A stretch of DNA of 9,333 nt from Chloroflexota bacterium (GTDB lineage: Bacteria > Chloroflexota > Anaerolineae > SpSt-600). The translations under genes were made by a program, and so were the position numbers. The stretch's first letter is position 1, and the number at the start of each line of letters is the position of its first letter. The DNA lies in the NCBI GenBank assembly GCA_011041825.1, contig DRAO01000142.1, forward strand, positions 1 through 9,333, read 5' to 3'. The notes beneath the pieces were generated by a model. It was given only the letters and a program-made list of their open reading frames with translations, was not told the origin of the DNA and did no database searches. Below, one piece after another: positions 6,022 to 9,333 of this stretch.

Positions 6022-7032
6022 TCACACGAGAGCCACCCTCTTGCTGCGCATTTGCTTGTTACAAGAGCGAAGCCATTTTATCACCAATGCAGTGACCCTC
6101 TCGCTTGAGGCCATCCGCCAGGGTTTTTCGTCAACCTCCACGGTTTTGATGTTATCCCATTTCGGGAAAGCAAGGGGCGCCTGGCTTATAAGCAAGCAAG
6201 GGCGCCCTTCGAGTTCACCCAGGTATCGCAAGGGAGCCAATTCCCTTAAGGTCTCTTCCTTCCCTTGGAAGCGACGCCAAGCCCTGATAAACCCCGTCTC
6301 CTCCAGCCACTCCAGCCCTGGTTCAAGCTTCTCGGGTTCCAGGAAGGGCGCTATCGCTACCGCTGTTTTCAATTCTTCATCTTCCCCCATATACCTGAGG
6401 GCGATATCTCCTCCCAGGCGGTGCCCAACTAACCCGACCCAGCCAATACCTCGGTCCTTCATCAGATGCTCCACCGCCAGGGCAAGAACCCCCATAGTGG
6501 CTTCAAAACCAGGGGGCTGCTTCCAGTGGAGCACCATTACGAGAAAGCCCTCACGGGCCAGCCGGGAGGCCATCCCATCGAGCAGCAGGGGCTCCTGCGG
6601 GTCGGGGATAAGGCACAGAGCTTTATTGGCTTCAGAAGATAACCCGTACAGGGCACCCTCACACTGGGGCAGGGGGAAAACCTCGTCAGGACGGATGCCC
6701 TGAGCTTGAAGTCCTTCCCTGACCTGGGCTATGGCCAGCACGAAAATTAGAGCCAGAAAACCCCCTAAGCCGAAAAGGGTTACAAGTTCAGCCCCGGCTA
6801 ATCCAGGCGTGAACACCTCCGGGGTTATGGCAAAGAAAACAGCAAAGGAAGCGAGGATTAAAGCCACCCCGCCTGGCATTTGCCAGCGACGTAGTGAAGC
6901 GGGGAGGAGGGATAACCCCTCGATTCCTCTCCCCCCCGCTGCTACCTGGATAGCCCCTATCACCGAGAAAAAGCACAACCCCAGGTATTTTAGGAAAAGG
7001 CCCAAGCTGATGAAGTTAAAAAGTGGCGGCAT
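6022..7032 (-). CDS. Membrane-anchored alpha/beta-hydrolase-fold protein, probable pseudoenzyme
   Basis: This 336-residue protein has hydrophobic segments at about 8-31, 54-70 and 84-102, followed by a predicted cytoplasmic alpha/beta-hydrolase domain (about 118-325). The nucleophile elbow reads VGHRLGGD (202-209), which corresponds to the common GHSLGG, so the catalytic Ser is Arg205 (codon CGC). There is no histidine anywhere after residue 204. The normal acid site after the sixth strand reads LLISQAPLAFP without Asp. The Ser-Asp-His triad is therefore absent, while the fold signature is preserved, which points to a binding, scaffolding or sensing role rather than hydrolysis. It starts 3 bp after acsC. 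The ATG at 7032 has only a weak ribosome site (GGAG about 13 bases away), and translation may rely on coupling to acsC. I do not recognise a named family. Confidence 0.78.
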   Translation of the reverse strand: MPPLFNFISLGLFLKYLGLCFFSVIGAIQVAAGGRGIEGLSLLPASLRRWQMPGGVALILASFAVFFAITPEVFTPGLAGAELVTLFGLGGFLALIFVLAIAQVREGLQAQGIRPDEVFPLPQCEGALYGLSSEANKALCLIPDPQEPLLLDGMASRLAREGFLVMVLHWKQPPGFEATMGVLALAVEHLMKDRGIGWVGLVGHRLGGDIALRYMGEDEELKTAVAIAPFLEPEKLEPGLEWLEETGFIRAWRRFQGKEETLRELAPLRYLGELEGRPCLLISQAPLAFPKWDNIKTVEVDEKPWRMASSERVTALVIKWLRSCNKQMRSKRVALV

Positions 7033-7035
7033 CTT

Positions 7036-8394
7036 TCAGTTTGGACTCCACACAGTTTTGAGATAATTAGGGATGTCCACGGCTTCCCTCGGCCCCACCA
7101 TTACCTCCCATCCTGGAAGCTCATCCTCAAGTTCGCCGGAGATGACGGCCACAAAGCCGGGGATAATTATCTTACGATGCTTGAGCTTCTCCTCAATGCC
7201 ATATTGCTTTACCGTCTTGGCAATCTTCTCAGCATCGAATTTGCCAGCAGCCCAGGCAGTGAGCACGCTCATCCCCTCGGAATCACAGATGAGGAGCCAG
7301 GAAGGCACGCCGCTGCCATCCACCTCTCCGGCCACACTGAAGTAAGTGAGGGAGAAGTTAGTGGTGACCAACAGCGGTGATTCAGGACTAGGCTTGCCAA
7401 TCTCATAGACACCCGGGCTGACCTGAATGGGCTTCTGCGGGTCGGTATAGATGTTGAGACGCAAGGTGAGCAGAGGATAAGCCACTGCCGGATCAAAGTG
7501 GTCGAGGACGATGAACCCGCTGTATTTGGCAATGTGCTGGGCAGCGATAAGGGCTTCCTCCTCGGGAGTTTCAGCCCCTTCGCCGGGGAAGGTGATGATG
7601 GGATACCCCAGCAGACGGAAGTTCTTCTTGAGGGCTAAACGGCGGAGTTGAGTCATCACCGCCAAAGTGCCTGCCGGGTCACGCTTGCCTGGATCAAGCA
7701 CGAGGTCTTCCACCCCAGCCCCTTTGACCTGCTCCACCAATGAGGCCAAGGAGGAGAGGTCACTGTCAGCACGGAGAGCTAGGGGAAGTTTGTGCTCTTT
7801 GGCTACCCCGGCCATTGCCTCCCAGTTTTCAGGCGTAGCAGCGTAGAGCAGAGGATTCTTGCCCCCTTCTTTCTCCAGAGCAGCCTTCATTGCCTCAGCA
7901 TCGTTGGATATAAGGATAAGGGGGTAATCATCAGCTTTGGCCCGGACCGTTTCCACGCAAGCGGCAAAGGTGCCCGCATCGCCGGAGGCATTTTCCACGG
8001 CAATGCCGTTAAAGGTCAAAGTTAACCCCACCCGCTCCACGCTGTATTGGGCAACCTGGGAGACGATGGCCTCGATTTCCTCCTTAGGTTGGGTATCTTT
8101 AACCCGCACGAACAAACCAGGCGGATGGTAGAAAGTCTTTTCGTGGCGGAACATCACTGTTTCGTTGCCGACTTCGACCTTCTTATCTCCCACACCAACG
8201 GTTACCAAACGGATGGGAGGGGCAGAGGCTTCAGCTAGAGCTTGTTTGGCCTCTTCGGAGATATAGGGGCATTGGGAAAGCTCAGCCTGCTTGGCCGCCA
8301 GCTTCATAGCGAAAGCTAGGCAGGTCGGAAAGCCGCACTCCTTGCAGTTGGTCTTTGGGAGAAGTTTATAGATTTGCAATCCTGTAAGAGCCAT
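7036..8394 (-). CDS. acsC: Corrinoid iron-sulfur protein large (gamma) subunit of the CODH/acetyl-CoA synthase pathway
   Basis: This is a complete 452-residue protein, about the size of the Moorella subunit. An N-terminal domain carries C17, C20, C25 and C42, the four ligands of the low-potential [4Fe-4S] cluster. A TIM-barrel domain follows (about 90-310), and the C-terminal part (about 330-452) with TTNFSLTYF and IPGFVAVISGELEDELPGW is the corrinoid-binding domain. With AcsD it accepts the methyl group from methyltetrahydrofolate onto Co(I) and passes it to acetyl-CoA synthase. The ATG at 8394 is 5 bases after a strong GGAGGAGG. A GTG at 8400 would add two residues but lies too close to that site. 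acsD, acsB, acsE and cooS are not in the window. The activator gene downstream supports the assignment. Confidence 0.96.
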   Translation of the reverse strand: MALTGLQIYKLLPKTNCKECGFPTCLAFAMKLAAKQAELSQCPYISEEAKQALAEASAPPIRLVTVGVGDKKVEVGNETVMFRHEKTFYHPPGLFVRVKDTQPKEEIEAIVSQVAQYSVERVGLTLTFNGIAVENASGDAGTFAACVETVRAKADDYPLILISNDAEAMKAALEKEGGKNPLLYAATPENWEAMAGVAKEHKLPLALRADSDLSSLASLVEQVKGAGVEDLVLDPGKRDPAGTLAVMTQLRRLALKKNFRLLGYPIITFPGEGAETPEEEALIAAQHIAKYSGFIVLDHFDPAVAYPLLTLRLNIYTDPQKPIQVSPGVYEIGKPSPESPLLVTTNFSLTYFSVAGEVDGSGVPSWLLICDSEGMSVLTAWAAGKFDAEKIAKTVKQYGIEEKLKHRKIIIPGFVAVISGELEDELPGWEVMVGPREAVDIPNYLKTVWSPN

Positions 8395-8413
8395 TTCCAC
8401 CTCCTCCGTTATT

Positions 8414-8446
8414 GCGAATTATGAATGGCGAATGATGAATGGCGAA
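8414..8446. repeat. 14-bp tandem repeat in the acsC upstream gap
   Basis: GCGAATTATGAATG (8414-8427) is followed by GCGAATGATGAATG (8428-8441), one mismatch, and then the start of a third unit (GCGAA). It fills most of the 58-bp gap between the Uma2 gene and acsC. Low-complexity repeats of this kind are common in intergenic DNA of cyanobacteria and Chloroflexota. Read on the minus strand it also contains TTCGCC (8446-8441), 17 bases, CATAAT (8423-8418), a weak sigma-70-like pair (3/6 and 5/6 matches) just upstream of the acsC ribosome site. Confidence 0.6.
8418..8446 (-). promoter_or_regulatory. Weak sigma-70-like promoter candidate for acsC
   Basis: On the minus strand, TTCGCC and CATAAT are separated by 17 bases. 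The -10 matches TATAAT at five of six positions, and the -35 matches TTGACA at three of six. Start of transcription would fall only a few bases before the GGAGGAGG of acsC, giving a very short leader. Because the elements lie inside a tandem repeat, the match may be coincidental. Confidence 0.2.
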
Positions 8447-8452
8447 CGGCGC

Positions 8453-9061
8453 TTAGGGTGTGGGCTTGTTAAAGATTGTGTCTACGTCTATCTCGAAGCC
8501 TTCCAAAAGTTCCGAACGAACCCGTTGGCCTCGTACCCACCTACCCACGGGTTCGTAAGCGCCTTGTTTAAGGCTGTAAACTTCCACCGTCTCCTGTTCA
8601 GGGTCCACAATCCAGTATTCCTGAATTCCGGCTTTTGCGTATTCGGCAAACTTCTCTACTCGGTCGGTTTGATATGTTGAGGAAGAGGTAACTTCCACCA
8701 CCAAGTCAGGGGGGCCGTAAACTTTCTCGCCTATTCGGTCAGAATGTTCCCAAGAGACAAATAAAATGTCGGGTTCCCTTATTTTATCTGGCCATAATCG
8801 TACAGGTAAAGGAGCTAATTGCACAACACCTAAATTCCTTTCGGTTACGAAGGAGAATAAAGCTCGATACAAATTCCCAACAACGATCTGGTGAGTATGG
8901 GTTGGTAATGGTGGCATAACCAGCACTCCTTCGGAGAGTTCCACAATGCGGTTGGTATCGGGCAAGGCGAAGTAATCCGCCTCAGTCCACTCCCCCTGCG
9001 GCGGCCAGAGTTGCGCTATCTCCACAGCCCAACGAACTTGAGCAGGTGCTTCCACACCCAT
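8453..9061 (-). CDS. Uma2-family (DUF820) PD-(D/E)xK nuclease-like protein
   Basis: This 202-residue soluble protein has the family pattern WTEADYFALPDTNR-like N-terminus (25-38) and a nuclease-like core. REPDILFV (95-102) contributes D98, and PPDLVVEVTSSSTYQTDRV (117-135) contributes D119 and E123, with K137 or K143 downstream in EKFAEYAKAG. It ends in the usual EYWIVDPEQETVEVY (148-162) and a short tail. These match a PD-(D/E)xK-type active site, although biochemical function of Uma2 proteins is largely unknown. The family is strongly expanded in cyanobacteria and Chloroflexota, often as many scattered copies. The ATG at 9061 has AGAGGG 7 bases upstream. It follows the small membrane gene by 12 bp and is separated from acsC by 58 bp, so its presence here may have nothing to do with carbon fixation. 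Confidence 0.9.
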   Translation of the reverse strand: MGVEAPAQVRWAVEIAQLWPPQGEWTEADYFALPDTNRIVELSEGVLVMPPLPTHTHQIVVGNLYRALFSFVTERNLGVVQLAPLPVRLWPDKIREPDILFVSWEHSDRIGEKVYGPPDLVVEVTSSSTYQTDRVEKFAEYAKAGIQEYWIVDPEQETVEVYSLKQGAYEPVGRWVRGQRVRSELLEGFEIDVDTIFNKPTP

Positions 9062-9073
9062 ATTTTATCCCTC

Positions 9074-9286
9074 TTATCTTTGAGACAAGGCCAGGATCAG
9101 GAATATGACCCCTATTGCCAGAAACACCACCGTGCCCACAAGCCTTTTACGCCTGAGGAGCTTTTTCTGGTATTCGGTGGTGATAGGGACAGGGGGCCTG
9201 CCCCAAACTAAGTCGGGTTTAAAAATCCCCAGGATAGCCGTGCCGATGAAGAACAGAGCCCCTGCTAGGGTTATGTAAAATTTCAC
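9074..9286 (-). CDS. Small two-helix membrane protein, function unknown
   Basis: This predicts a 70-residue protein with hydrophobic segments at about 3-22 and 48-67, joined by a basic loop containing KKLLRRKRLVG. The positive loop suggests it faces the cytoplasm, with both ends outside. The start is a GTG at 9286, with GGAGAGGGGG just before it. This GTG overlaps the TGA of the preceding reading frame as GTGA, a typical translational-coupling arrangement. I recognise no family. Confidence 0.68.
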   Translation of the reverse strand: MKFYITLAGALFFIGTAILGIFKPDLVWGRPPVPITTEYQKKLLRRKRLVGTVVFLAIGVIFLILALSQR

Positions 9287-9333
9287 TTTCCCCCTCTCCG
9301 CAACGCCTCTAGAAATTCCAACGCATTCACTAT
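9283..9333 (-). CDS. C-terminal end of an upstream gene (partial)
   Basis: Reading the minus strand in from the window edge gives an open frame ending IVNALEFLEALRRGGK and TGA at 9285-9283. That stop overlaps the GTG start of the small membrane protein. Only 16 codons are visible, so the product cannot be named. The overlap and the lack of stops are the only support. Confidence 0.45.
   Translation of the reverse strand: MVNALEFLEALRRGGK

Noticed and set aside
5984..6025. GTG start for the PAP2 protein, overlapping the previous stop
   Set aside because: The ATG at 5983 has a better spaced ribosome site and gives a normal family N-terminus. The GTG remains possible through translational coupling.
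6041..6703. 220-codon + strand open frame rich in Ser, Arg and Pro
   Set aside because: It is opposite the alpha/beta-hydrolase-fold gene and has a low-complexity shadow-type composition and no recognisable domain.

Overview
The window looks like bacterial chromosome from an anaerobe with at least part of the Wood-Ljungdahl (reductive acetyl-CoA) pathway. It carries a complete corrinoid iron-sulfur protein large subunit (acsC) and the ASKHA-type reductive activator of that protein. A Uma2-family nuclease, a CRISPR array with 36-bp repeats, a bacterial GT5 glycogen synthase and moderate-to-high GC would fit a Chloroflexota (Anaerolineae-like) genome. That assignment is inference, because no rRNA or other phylogenetic marker is present.

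Layout. Positions 1-326 are the end of a CRISPR array: four complete repeats, one cut by the window edge, and four spacers. There are no cas genes in the window. Positions 327-872 hold no convincing protein gene but are rich in structure. Positions 407-601 can fold on the + strand into a compact multi-helix RNA whose helices abut with almost no unpaired bases between them. A tandem pair of 19-bp repeats at 669-706 resembles an insertion-sequence end, and an 8-bp inverted repeat lies at 813-843. From 873 to 9333 everything is on the minus strand and tightly packed.

In transcription order (right to left) the minus-strand genes are: the last codons of an unseen gene; a 70-residue two-helix membrane protein that overlaps it; a Uma2-family protein; acsC; a membrane-anchored alpha/beta-hydrolase-fold protein that has lost its catalytic residues; a PAP2-family membrane phosphatase with an altered motif; the corrinoid-protein activator (RACo/AcsV); glycogen synthase; and a GalT-like HIT-superfamily protein that overlaps glgA. 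Spacings from acsC to the end range from overlaps to 38 bp, so at least these six genes could share one transcript. A short gap with a 14-bp tandem repeat and a weak promoter-like pair precedes acsC.

How they may work together. AcsC carries the methyl group to acetyl-CoA synthase on a cobamide. The activator re-reduces the cobamide, using ATP, when it oxidises to Co(II). Glycogen synthase stores glucose from ADP-glucose, and the GalT-like protein may handle a sugar phosphate or nucleotide sugar in the same pool. The two membrane proteins between acsC and its activator have no evident role in carbon fixation. The most interesting items are the structured RNA candidate beside the CRISPR array, the catalytically dead hydrolase, the PAP2 protein lacking its motif-2 histidine, and the glgA/GalT-like pair.
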